This document shows positions 53,106-61,542 of a stretch of DNA of 64,000 nt, one piece after another. The notes below the pieces were generated by a model. It saw only the letters and a list, made by a program, of their open reading frames with translations, searched no databases and was not told the DNA's origin. The DNA is from Flagellimonas spongiicola (lineage in GTDB: Bacteria > Bacteroidota > Bacteroidia > Flavobacteriales > Flavobacteriaceae): NCBI RefSeq assembly GCF_023502425.1, contig NZ_JAMFMA010000001.1, positions 372,001-436,000 on the forward strand, written 5' to 3'. Position 1 is the first letter of the stretch. Each line of letters begins with the position of its first letter. Both the position numbers and the translations under genes were made by a program.

Positions 53106-54329
53106 TTAATCGATGCTGTTGAATTCTTCTATAATTTCTTCAAATTCCAAGCGGTAATAGGTTCCCTTTTTTTCAGGGTCACGATCAATGGTTCCCCGTA
53201 ATTGACGTGCCAAATTATAGATCAATTTTAACCCAAGGGATTTGGAGGTTTCAGGACCAATGTTGTCTGCATAACCAACCCCATTATCTCCAAGGTGCAT
53301 CTCATACCTTTTATCGGATAATTGCCTTAGGGAAATCAAAATTTCCCCTGCATCATCTTCCTTGATGCCATATTTAAGGGCGTTTGTAATGGTTTCGTTG
53401 ATAATGAGCCCTAATGGGATAACCGTGTCAATGCTCAGTTTATGATCATCGATATGAAGACTGAGTTTTATTTTATTGGTGTTGCCTTTAACGGAACGAA
53501 CCAAATAATTGCAAAGTTCCTCTACGTAAGGACGTAATTCAATTTTAGAAAGGTAATCATCGCGCTTGTATAGCATTTCGTGTACCATGGCCATGGAGAC
53601 CACCCTGTTTTGACTGCTTTTGATGATACTGCTTATTTTTTCATCAGCAACGGACCTGGATTGTAAGCTTAACAAACTGGAGACCGTTTGAAGATTGTTT
53701 TTGACCCTATGGTGTACTTCTTTCAATAAGGTTTCTTTTTCTTCTATTCTAGCTTGAACTTCTTTTCTGGAATTGTACAGGTTGTGGTGCGCACGTAATA
53801 AATTACGGCCAAAAACGCCACCCAATAAGTATACCGCAAAAACAACACTTAAGAATGCAAACCATCTGCGTGAAGCTTCTGGAACCATATTTTCTGTAAG
53901 GTTGAAGTCACCCATGTCATAAATAAAAATGGCCGCCACGACGATCAGATTTACTATCAAATAAACCTGTCCGTAGATTTTTGTTGTGACATATCCAGCA
54001 AAGACTACAATGGCCAATACGAAAATAAATGGGCTTTGAATGCCACCGCTGTGAATGGTAATCAAGACTCCACCTATCATTGCCAAGAGGGAAGCTACAT
54101 TATAGGTGAGGGTAAGGTTTTTATGCTTGCTGTATAGATAAGTGTTCAAAAAATTCAATACCGCATAACCAAAGAACACATAATTGATGATCCCTTTGAT
54201 ATCCAGTAAAAACATACAGATCAACCCAAACGCTATGGAAGTTAAGATGGAATTGTGGTTGACCTTAAGAATCAACTGGATTTTATCCTGTAAACGACGA
54301 TTTTCCTCGTTGGGTATGTTCATAGACAT
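53106..54329 (-). CDS. Membrane sensor histidine kinase (HisKA_2 type)
   Basis: 407 residues from ATG 54329 (a GTG 24 bases upstream gives 415). A hydrophobic N-terminal half with five to six membrane helices (about 25-190) is followed by the dimerisation and phosphoacceptor region EVHHRVKNNLQTVSSLLSLQ (His about 207) and a HATPase domain (NETITNALKYG, GDNGVGYAD). The HisKA_2 motif is used by light- and stress-sensing kinases. No response regulator is next to it. It ends 44 bases before the M14 gene start on the same strand. Confidence 0.9.
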   Translation of the reverse strand: MSMNIPNEENRRLQDKIQLILKVNHNSILTSIAFGLICMFLLDIKGIINYVFFGYAVLNFLNTYLYSKHKNLTLTYNVASLLAMIGGVLITIHSGGIQSPFIFVLAIVVFAGYVTTKIYGQVYLIVNLIVVAAIFIYDMGDFNLTENMVPEASRRWFAFLSVVFAVYLLGGVFGRNLLRAHHNLYNSRKEVQARIEEKETLLKEVHHRVKNNLQTVSSLLSLQSRSVADEKISSIIKSSQNRVVSMAMVHEMLYKRDDYLSKIELRPYVEELCNYLVRSVKGNTNKIKLSLHIDDHKLSIDTVIPLGLIINETITNALKYGIKEDDAGEILISLRQLSDKRYEMHLGDNGVGYADNIGPETSKSLGLKLIYNLARQLRGTIDRDPEKKGTYYRLEFEEIIEEFNSID

Positions 54330-54431
54330 GGTATGGTTATTCGCTTTTGCCACTTACAGGTTGTTTAGAATGACAAATATGCTTAACGGGGGTGTTTGGG
54401 ATGTAAAGCTAATTATGTTTTTCCTATAATC

Positions 54432-54458
54432 AAAAACGACGGCCATAAATGACCGTCG
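54432..54458 (-). terminator. Terminator after secA
   Basis: CGACGG/CCGTCG, 6-bp stem with a 10-base loop. On the minus strand it is followed by a run of five T, suited to stop secA transcription. The same hairpin has T-rich sequence on the plus side but no plus-strand gene ends there. Confidence 0.75.
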
Positions 54459-54482
54459 CTTTTATTTTTTAAGGTATGGGGA

Positions 54483-57400
54483 TTAGTTTTCTACAAGTAC
54501 CCATTCACCCTTATCTATCAGAGGTTCAGCTTGTTTGTATTTAACTGTTTTGCTTTCTCCTGACATGACATTTTTTATGGTAACTCGTTCATTACGACCA
54601 ATTTTGGGTTTTTCACGAGTAATAGTTTCTGTAACAGCGGGTCTACCACCTTGAGTCTGTCCTGCAGCTCTATTTTGTGCTGCTAGTTCATCGCTATTTG
54701 GAATCTCTTCCTTGGACATCCGCAATTTTTCTTTTGGACGTCTAACATTGCGTGCCTCCTGGATATTGTTGGCGTTTTCGGAAGGTAATTCTCCTTTGAA
54801 CAAAAAGGATATTACTTCCTTATTCACCTTGTCAATCATGGATTTAAACAATTCAAATGCTTCAAACTTATAAATCAACAATGGATCTTTCTGTTCGTGA
54901 ACTGCCAATTGTACTGATTGTTTCAATTCATCCATTTTACGCAAATGCGTTTTCCATGAATCATCAATTATGGCCAATGAAATGTTCTTCTCAAAATCCG
55001 TGATAAGTTGTTTCCCGTTACTGGAATAGGCTTCTTCCAAATTGGTGACCACATTAAGGGATTTGATACCATCTGTAAATGGAACAACAATGCGTTCAAA
55101 CTTGTTGGTTTGATCCTCATAGACTTTTTTAATCACCTGGAAAGCTACCGTTGCACTTCGTTCCATTTTTTGTTGGTAGAAGTCATATGCTGCGGTATAA
55201 ACCTGGTTTGCAATTTCCTGAAAGTTCATCTTTTTGAACTCTTCCTCGGAAATCGGGGAGGTAATTGAAAAATATTTGATCAATTCAAACTCAAAGTTTT
55301 TATAATCCTCTGCCAATTTGTTGGTCTCTGCAATAACCTCACAGGTATCATAGATCATATTGGCAATGTCCACTTTAAGACGTTCTCCTTGTAATGCGTG
55401 CCTTCTTCGTTTGTAAACTACTTCACGCTGGGCATTCATCACATCATCATATTCCAAAAGTCGTTTACGAATACCAAAGTTATTCTCTTCAACTTTTTTC
55501 TGGGCCCGTTCAATGGATTTGGTCATCATGGAGTGTTGTATCACCTCGCCGTCTTCCAACCCCATTCGGTCCATCATTTTGGCAACACGGTCCGAACCAA
55601 AAAGACGCATCAAGTTATCCTCCAAGGAAACATAGAATTGAGAACTACCCACGTCTCCTTGTCGCCCGGAACGACCTCTTAACTGCCTGTCAACCCTGCG
55701 GGAGTCATGCCTTTCGGTACCCACTATTGCAAGTCCACCTGCTTGTTTTACCGTGTCGGATAATTTAATATCCGTACCCCTACCGGCCATATTGGTGGCA
55801 ATGGTAACAACTCCTCCGTTACCGGCTTCGGCGACAATATCCGCCTCTTTTTTGTGCAACTTGGCGTTAAGAACGTTATGTGGTACTTTGCGAACACTCA
55901 ACAATTTTGAGAGCAATTCGGAAATTTCAACTGAAGTAGTACCAATAAGAACAGGCCTTCCCGCTTTGGATAGCTCTGTTACTTCTTCGATTATGGCATT
56001 GTATTTTTCCCGTTTTGTCTTGTAAATCAGGTCATGGCGGTCATCTCGTGCAATCGGTCGGTTGGTAGGAATTTCCATCACGTCCAACTTATAGATCTCC
56101 CAAAATTCACCAGCCTCTGTTACCGCTGTTCCCGTCATACCTGATAATTTGTTGTACATACGGAAATAGTTTTGAAGCGTAATGGTGGCAAACGTCTGGG
56201 TCATGGCCTCGATTTTTACGTTTTCCTTAGCTTCAATCGCTTGATGAAGTCCATCGGAATAACGTCTTCCGTCCATAATACGACCGGTTTGTTCATCCAC
56301 GATCATAACCTTGTTGTCCATTACCACATACTCTACATCTTTTTCAAACAAGGTATAGGCCTTCAATAATTGACTCATGGTATGGATACGCTCACTTTTA
56401 ACAGCGAAGTCCTTGAACAATTCTTCCTTGAGTTCAGCCTCTTTTTCAATTTCTAGTTCTTGCTCTTCAATTTTTGCAATTTCCCCACCAATGTCAGGCA
56501 TAACAAAGAAATCCTTATCCTGATCGCCAGAAATATAATCGACCCCTTTATCGGTCAATTCAATTTGATTGTTCTTTTCATCAATGGTGAAGAGCAAATC
56601 GGCATCTACCTTAGGCATTTCCCGATTGTTATCCTGCATGTAGAAATTTTCTGTTTTCTGAAGCAGTTGTTTTACGCCTTCTTCACTTAAAAATTTGATA
56701 AGGGCTTTGTTTTTTGGAAGTCCTCTATGTACTCGAAGCAATAGGAAGCCTCCTTCTTTGGTATCCCCTTCTTTGATTAGTTTCTTTGCTTCTGCCAGAA
56801 CACCGGTCAAATGCTGGCGTTGTTTCTGAACAATATCGCCTACTTTCGGTTTTAACTCATTGAACTCGTGTCTGTCTCCTTCGGGTACTGGACCGGAAAT
56901 GATCAAAGGTGTCCTTGCGTCATCAATCAATACGGAATCCACCTCATCTACAATGGCATAATGGTGGGGTCGTTGTACTAAATCGCCAGGGGTATGGGCC
57001 ATGTTATCCCGTAGGTAATCAAAACCAAATTCGTTATTGGTACCATAGGTGATGTCAGCGTTATAGGCAGCCCTTCTACCATCAGAATTGGGTTGATGTT
57101 TATCAATGCATTCTACGGACATGCCATGGAATTCAAAAATCGGTGCCATCCAAGTACTATCCCGTTTGGCCAAGTAATCATTTACTGTTACCAAGTGTGC
57201 ACCTTTACCTGACAGGGCGTTCAAATAAAGTGGCAATGTGGCCACTAAGGTCTTACCCTCTCCAGTCTGCATTTCTGCAATTTTACCTTGATGCAAGGAA
57301 ATTCCGCCGATGAGCTGCACATCGTAATGGATCATATCCCAGGTTACTTCCTTTCCGGCAGCGTCCCAAGAATTTTTCCACACGGCACTATCTCCTTCCA

Positions 57401-57845
57401 GTGTAACATAGTCTTTAGTGCCAGATAAGGATCTGTCAAATTCTGATGCAGTTACAGCGATTGTTTCGTTGAGGGCAAACCGTTTTGCGGTTTCCTTAAC
57501 TACGGCAAAAGCTTCTGGTAATATATCGTTTAGGGTCTTTTCCGATATTTTGTAGGCCTCCTCATTGAGCTTATCAATTTCTGTGTAGATCTCCTCATTT
57601 CTATCAATATCGGTTGAGGTGGATACCTCTTCCTCAAGGACTTTTATTTTGTCGTTGATTTCTTTGCAGTCTTCTGCTATTTGGGCTTTGAACGCTACTG
57701 TTTTCTGTCTAAGTTCATCATGCGATAATCCTTCCAGCTGCTGTTCAAAGGACTTGATTTCTTTTACTAAAGGCTGTAATGCTTTTACATCTTTCTCGGA
57801 TTTGTCCCCAACAAAAACCTTTAGTACGGAATTAATAAAGCTCAT
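54483..57845 (-). CDS. secA: Preprotein translocase ATPase SecA
   Basis: Drives protein export through SecYEG. 1120 residues, longer than the about 900 of Escherichia coli. Walker A MQTGEGKTLVATLP (about 185-198), VDEVDSVLIDDAR, and QLRGRSGRQGD are standard. A long acidic insertion (about residues 350-480, with GGFLLLRVHRGLPKNK and repeated Glu/Lys runs) is characteristic of Bacteroidota SecA. The C-terminus lacks the zinc-binding CxCx8C segment, so SecB/phospholipid contact differs. It has a TAATTTTG promoter element and separate terminator, so it is monocistronic. Confidence 0.98.
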   Translation of the reverse strand: MSFINSVLKVFVGDKSEKDVKALQPLVKEIKSFEQQLEGLSHDELRQKTVAFKAQIAEDCKEINDKIKVLEEEVSTSTDIDRNEEIYTEIDKLNEEAYKISEKTLNDILPEAFAVVKETAKRFALNETIAVTASEFDRSLSGTKDYVTLEGDSAVWKNSWDAAGKEVTWDMIHYDVQLIGGISLHQGKIAEMQTGEGKTLVATLPLYLNALSGKGAHLVTVNDYLAKRDSTWMAPIFEFHGMSVECIDKHQPNSDGRRAAYNADITYGTNNEFGFDYLRDNMAHTPGDLVQRPHHYAIVDEVDSVLIDDARTPLIISGPVPEGDRHEFNELKPKVGDIVQKQRQHLTGVLAEAKKLIKEGDTKEGGFLLLRVHRGLPKNKALIKFLSEEGVKQLLQKTENFYMQDNNREMPKVDADLLFTIDEKNNQIELTDKGVDYISGDQDKDFFVMPDIGGEIAKIEEQELEIEKEAELKEELFKDFAVKSERIHTMSQLLKAYTLFEKDVEYVVMDNKVMIVDEQTGRIMDGRRYSDGLHQAIEAKENVKIEAMTQTFATITLQNYFRMYNKLSGMTGTAVTEAGEFWEIYKLDVMEIPTNRPIARDDRHDLIYKTKREKYNAIIEEVTELSKAGRPVLIGTTSVEISELLSKLLSVRKVPHNVLNAKLHKKEADIVAEAGNGGVVTIATNMAGRGTDIKLSDTVKQAGGLAIVGTERHDSRRVDRQLRGRSGRQGDVGSSQFYVSLEDNLMRLFGSDRVAKMMDRMGLEDGEVIQHSMMTKSIERAQKKVEENNFGIRKRLLEYDDVMNAQREVVYKRRRHALQGERLKVDIANMIYDTCEVIAETNKLAEDYKNFEFELIKYFSITSPISEEEFKKMNFQEIANQVYTAAYDFYQQKMERSATVAFQVIKKVYEDQTNKFERIVVPFTDGIKSLNVVTNLEEAYSSNGKQLITDFEKNISLAIIDDSWKTHLRKMDELKQSVQLAVHEQKDPLLIYKFEAFELFKSMIDKVNKEVISFLFKGELPSENANNIQEARNVRRPKEKLRMSKEEIPNSDELAAQNRAAGQTQGGRPAVTETITREKPKIGRNERVTIKNVMSGESKTVKYKQAEPLIDKGEWVLVEN

Positions 57846-57918
57846 GAATAAATTTTCTTTTGGATTGCAAAAGTTGTTCCATTGTCCAGAACGGCATGGT
57901 AACCCCTTGCAAGGCTGT

Positions 57919-57926
57919 CAAAATTA
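57919..57926 (-). promoter_or_regulatory. -7 promoter element for secA
   Basis: Minus-strand TAATTTTG fits TAnnTTTG, 73 bases before the secA ATG; a TTTG lies 15 bases upstream, shorter than usual. It sits just inside the hairpin at 57931-57957. Confidence 0.5.
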
Positions 57927-57930
57927 CATA

Positions 57931-57957
57931 AAAAAAAGCCTCAAATGAGACTTTTTT
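57931..57957 (-). terminator. Hairpin between the DUF2795 gene and secA
   Basis: AAAAAAAGCCTC-AAAT-GAGACTTTTTT: an 11-12 bp stem with one mismatch, and T runs on both strands. It likely ends the DUF2795 transcript. Confidence 0.65.
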
Positions 57958-57979
57958 AATTCGGTTTTATATCTGAAGA

Positions 57980-58204
57980 TCAATACTCATCTTCGTTCCA
58001 GAGGTAATCTTCCTCTGTAGGGTAATCTGGCCAGATTTCCTCGATGGATTCGTATATTTCGCCTCCTTCTTCTTCCATGGATTGTAAATTTTCCACAACT
58101 TCCAACGGAGCTCCAGTACGGATGGCGTAATCTATTAATTCGTCTTTGGTGGCTGGCCAAGGCGCATCACTTAAATATGAAGCTAATTCTAATGTCCAGT
58201 ACAT
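57980..58204 (-). CDS. DUF2795-family small protein
   Basis: 74 residues. The pattern LELASYLSDAPWPATKDELIDYAIRTGAPLEVVENLQ matches the DUF2795 domain, a small helical family that may bind nucleic acid or act as a phage-related regulator, without proof. The C-terminus is very acidic. It has the best two-box promoter in the window, and its own hairpin after the stop, so it is expressed alone. Confidence 0.85.
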   Translation of the reverse strand: MYWTLELASYLSDAPWPATKDELIDYAIRTGAPLEVVENLQSMEEEGGEIYESIEEIWPDYPTEEDYLWNEDEY

Positions 58205-58230
58205 AGTAACGGTTTGTTTTTAATTTTTTG

Positions 58231-58260
58231 CAAAAATAATTTTTAAACCCAATTTGTCAA
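58231..58260 (-). promoter_or_regulatory. Two-box promoter for the DUF2795 gene
   Basis: Minus strand TTG (58260-58258), 19 bases, then TATTTTTG (58238-58231). Both boxes match the Bacteroidota consensus with ideal spacing. Confidence 0.75.
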
Positions 58261-58324
58261 GTAAAATTGGAATTATTTAAAAAAATATTTCAGCGTGTTA
58301 ATCTGAAACGCAGAAAATTACGAT

Positions 58325-58885
58325 TTATTCTTCCAGTTTTTCAGGAATCCATTTGACCTCTTCTGCTTGCAATTCCTTTGACAATTTTCGTGCCAATACA
58401 AAGAGGTAGTCGGAAAGGCGATTAATGTATGACAAAAGGTTTTCTGGTACGGGGTCATTTTCATGTAGATAGGAGACCATACGTTCTGCTCTACGACAAA
58501 TGGTTCTTGCAATATGACAGTATGACACAGTTGTGTGTCCGCCAGGTAGGATAAAATGCGTCATTTCTGGTAATTGTTCATTCATTTTATCCATTTCCTG
58601 TTCAAGGAATTCAATATCTGCTTCGGAAATACGTGGTATTTTAAGACGATTATCTTTTGTTGGCTCGGTGGCCAAAATAGCTCCAACAGTAAACAGCTTG
58701 TGTTGAATCAACGCAATATCTTCCTTGGTTTGTTGGTCAATTTCCTGATCTCGGATAAGTCCAAGGAAAGAATTCAATTCATCCACCGTACCATAACTTT
58801 CAATACGAATATGATGTTTAGGAACACGTTTGCCCGTAAATAGTGCAGTTGTGCCTTTGTCCCCTGTTTTGGTGTAGATTTTCAT
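58325..58885 (-). CDS. Cob(I)alamin adenosyltransferase, PduO type
   Basis: Transfers the adenosyl group from ATP to cob(I)alamin, making coenzyme B12. 186 residues with YTKTGDKGTTALFTGKRVPK (about 4-23, phosphate-binding) and ESYGTVDELNSFLGLIRD (about 29-46); later CRRAERMVSYL. The PduO-type ATP motif is intact. Functionally tied to meaB at 42.9 kb; the mutase itself is elsewhere. It ends the operon that starts with the DUF4105 gene, 74 bases after the small 49-residue protein. Confidence 0.93.
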   Translation of the reverse strand: MKIYTKTGDKGTTALFTGKRVPKHHIRIESYGTVDELNSFLGLIRDQEIDQQTKEDIALIQHKLFTVGAILATEPTKDNRLKIPRISEADIEFLEQEMDKMNEQLPEMTHFILPGGHTTVSYCHIARTICRRAERMVSYLHENDPVPENLLSYINRLSDYLFVLARKLSKELQAEEVKWIPEKLEE

Positions 58886-58959
58886 TTTTGATTTAATTAC
58901 TTATCTGAAAAGATAGAAGAATAATTAGATGAGATGGTTTAACAAAATAGTGCTCAAAC

Positions 58960-59109
58960 CTATTTTTCATGGCGCTTCTTCCCATCCATAAATTGTCTAG
59001 ATCGTCTTCGTTTGTTTCCTCTTTTATTCCTAAAAAGGATTACCAGATAGATAAAAAACAAAAAACCAAGGACATACCAAATGGTGTAATCGGTTGTACT
59101 ATTTTCCAT
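58960..59109 (-). CDS. 49-residue single-helix membrane protein
   Basis: ATG 59109 to TAG 58960-58962. One helix (about 11-27, WYVLGFLFFIYLVILF) followed by a very basic tail (FRNKRGNKRRRSRQF, KKRHEK). It is too short for routine gene calling. The gaps of 16 bases to the methyltransferase-like gene upstream and 74 to the adenosyltransferase gene downstream on the same strand suggest it is part of the operon. No named family recognised. Confidence 0.6.
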   Translation of the reverse strand: MENSTTDYTIWYVLGFLFFIYLVILFRNKRGNKRRRSRQFMDGKKRHEK

Positions 59110-59125
59110 ACTTAAAATTACTTTT

Positions 59126-59623
59126 TTATATCCGGATAGTGAAATGTTCCTTCTCCTGTTCTTTACGGATGAAGATAATACCCAAATGATAGAGGTCCAT
59201 ACTTACCGTTATATCTTTTGCGCAAATCAATTGGGTCCATTGTTGATAACACATTTGATCTTTGTAAATGCCTGGAATAATAAGTATACTGTCATTATGC
59301 AAAAGACCTTTTTTAATCATGTCATCGAAATCATTTACTGTCAATTGTGATTTGTAAATGATATCAAAAGGATTATTATTCATTTCAATCCCATCGAAAC
59401 TTTTACGCAACAAATGTTGTACTTCAGGTTCATCGCTGAGATGGATGTGCTGTGCATTAAAGTACGATACGGATTTTAGAAGCACATTTATACTGGGATT
59501 AGTATGTTGTTTTTTTGTTCCATACAAGCATTTGGTTACAAACTGAAAAACAAATGGGGAGTGTACACCATGTTGATTAGTGGATTTGAGTAGAAATTTC
59601 AAGTATGAAAGAACTCTGAACAT
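59126..59623 (-). CDS. Reduced class I methyltransferase-like protein lacking a SAM motif
   Basis: 165 residues from ATG 59623 (GTG nine bases upstream adds three). The N-terminus (LSYLKFLLKSTNQHGVHSPFVFQFVTKCLY) and C-terminus (MDLYHLGIIFIRKEQEKEHFTIRI) resemble both ends of about 230-residue class I SAM-dependent methyltransferases that I recall from Flavobacteriaceae. The middle stretch that carries the GxGxG SAM-binding motif in those proteins appears to be missing and replaced by about 90 residues without a clear glycine loop. It is probably an inactive relic or a repurposed binding protein. Operon with ABC-F upstream (20-base gap). Confidence 0.55.
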   Translation of the reverse strand: MFRVLSYLKFLLKSTNQHGVHSPFVFQFVTKCLYGTKKQHTNPSINVLLKSVSYFNAQHIHLSDEPEVQHLLRKSFDGIEMNNNPFDIIYKSQLTVNDFDDMIKKGLLHNDSILIIPGIYKDQMCYQQWTQLICAKDITVSMDLYHLGIIFIRKEQEKEHFTIRI

Positions 59624-59643
59624 ATACAGCACTTACCCGTATG

Positions 59644-61521
59644 TTAACCTTCCAGGATGGCAGAGAGCTCAAACCATCGTTCAGTTTTTGTTTCTATGGA
59701 ATCGGTAATCGTGTTCAATTCGATGGAAAGTCGCTCTATTTCCTCACCAGTTATATCGGGGTCCATGAATTTGTTTTGCAATTCGGACTTCTTTTCTTCC
59801 AATTTTTGGATTTCCTTTTCCAGTGTTTTATGTTCCTTCTGTTCCTGGTAGGTAAGTTTTCTTGTATCGTCTTTTTCCTTCCAAGAAGATTTTTCCGATT
59901 TGTCTGTATTCTCCTTTTTTGCCTCTCGAGCGGCCAATACCCGGCTATTTTCATAAGCTCTATAATCAGAGTAGTTCCCAGGAAAATCCTCAATTCTGCC
60001 ATTCCCTTTGAAAACGAATAAATGGTCCACAATTTTATCCATGAAATACCGGTCATGGGAAACCACGATCAAGCAACCTGGAAAGTCAAGTAGGAAGCTT
60101 TCGAGAACATTCAGCGTTACAATATCCAGATCATTTGTAGGTTCGTCAAGAATCAAAAAATTTGGGTTTTGAATGAGTACGGTGCACAGATACAAGCGTT
60201 TTCGTTCACCACCACTTAGCTTTTCTACAAAATCGTATTGCTTTTTACGATCAAAAAGAAATCGTTCCAAAAGTTGTTGAGCAGATATTTGCTTTCCTTT
60301 TTTCAAAGGGATGTAATCCCCAAATTCCCGGATGACTTCTATAACTTTTTGACCCTCTTTTATTGGAATTCCCTTTTGTGTGTAGTACCCAAACTTCAGC
60401 GTATCGCCGATTACAATTTTACCTCCGTCTGGGTTTTCCCTTTCGGTCAAAAGATTTAAAAAGGTAGATTTTCCGGTACCGTTCTGGCCGATGATGCCAA
60501 CGCGTTCCCCTTTGGTGAAATTGTAATCGAACTTATCCAAAATAATGCGCTCATCAAAAGCTTTGGAAACATTGTGCATTTCCAATATTTTACTACCCAA
60601 TCGCTCCATGTTCAATTCCAGCTGCACCTGATGGTCTTGTCTTCGTTGGTGCGCCTTTTTCTTGATTTCCATGAAATCATCTATACGGGATTTGGATTTA
60701 GTAGTACGTGCCTTAGGTTGTCTGCGCATCCAATCCAGTTCTTTTTTAAATAGGATTTTGGTTTTATGTTGCTCTACCGCTTCACGTTCTTCCCGTGCTT
60801 CTTTCTCTCGCAGATAATAGGAGTAATTTCCTTTATAATTGTATAGTTGATTATTATCCAACTCAATGATTTCATTACACACGCGCTCAAGAAAATAGCG
60901 GTCGTGCGTTACCATGAACAAGGTGATGTTTTCCTTGGTGAAATAGGCTTCCAACCATTCTATCATTTCTAGATCCAGATGATTGGTAGGCTCGTCTAAA
61001 ATCAATAGATCTGGTTTGTTCAATAAAGCATTGGCAAGTGCCAACCTTTTTTTCTGGCCCCCAGAGAGTGTACTCACCTTTGCATCTAATTGATCTAAAT
61101 GCAATTTGAATAGAATTTGCTTGTATTGCGTTTCAAAATCCCAAGCATTATGACGATCCATGGCATCAAATGCTTTTTGATATTTTTCTTCTTCCTCCGG
61201 ATGTTTGACTGCTTGTTCGTAGTTGGCAATTACCTTAAGGATTTCGTTGTCCGTAGTGAAAATGGTTTCCTCAATGGTTAAGTTTGGGCTAAGATTGGGT
61301 TCTTGTTCTAAAAATGAAACCTTGATTCCTTTTCTGGATACCACTTGTCCGGTTTCGGAGGTATCCTTTCCGGACATGATATTCAATATAGAGGTTTTTC
61401 CACTACCGTTTTTTGCAATCAGGGCAATTTTCTGATCCTTGTTGATGCCAAAGGAGATGTCGGAAAACAAAACAAGTTCCCCGTAAGATTTGGAAATGTT
61501 CTCAACGGTAAGCAGATTCAT
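59644..61521 (-). CDS. ABC-F ATPase, Uup type
   Basis: Soluble ribosome-associated ABC-F protein. 625 residues from ATG 61521 (TTG just upstream rejected). Two ABC cassettes: Walker A NGSGKTS and NGTGKST, signatures LSGGQKKRLALANALL and LSGGERKRLYLCTVL, Walker B LLILDEPTNHLD and FLILDEPTNDLD. A helical linker lies between the two cassettes and a C-terminal coiled coil (about 550-625) identifies it as Uup-like. Such proteins rescue stalled ribosomes or limit transposon excision. It starts 21 bases after the DUF4105 stop. Confidence 0.95.
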   Translation of the reverse strand: MNLLTVENISKSYGELVLFSDISFGINKDQKIALIAKNGSGKTSILNIMSGKDTSETGQVVSRKGIKVSFLEQEPNLSPNLTIEETIFTTDNEILKVIANYEQAVKHPEEEEKYQKAFDAMDRHNAWDFETQYKQILFKLHLDQLDAKVSTLSGGQKKRLALANALLNKPDLLILDEPTNHLDLEMIEWLEAYFTKENITLFMVTHDRYFLERVCNEIIELDNNQLYNYKGNYSYYLREKEAREEREAVEQHKTKILFKKELDWMRRQPKARTTKSKSRIDDFMEIKKKAHQRRQDHQVQLELNMERLGSKILEMHNVSKAFDERIILDKFDYNFTKGERVGIIGQNGTGKSTFLNLLTERENPDGGKIVIGDTLKFGYYTQKGIPIKEGQKVIEVIREFGDYIPLKKGKQISAQQLLERFLFDRKKQYDFVEKLSGGERKRLYLCTVLIQNPNFLILDEPTNDLDIVTLNVLESFLLDFPGCLIVVSHDRYFMDKIVDHLFVFKGNGRIEDFPGNYSDYRAYENSRVLAAREAKKENTDKSEKSSWKEKDDTRKLTYQEQKEHKTLEKEIQKLEEKKSELQNKFMDPDITGEEIERLSIELNTITDSIETKTERWFELSAILEG

Positions 61522-61542
61522 CAATAGATTTTTGTAGCAAGA

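Noticed and set aside
54330..54353. GTG start adding eight residues to the sensor kinase
   Set aside because: ATG 54329 is closer to the first conserved helix and no promoter supports the longer form.
55394..55768. Plus-strand frame of 124 codons within secA
   Set aside because: Antisense to secA with no own start context; secA frame and motifs are clear.
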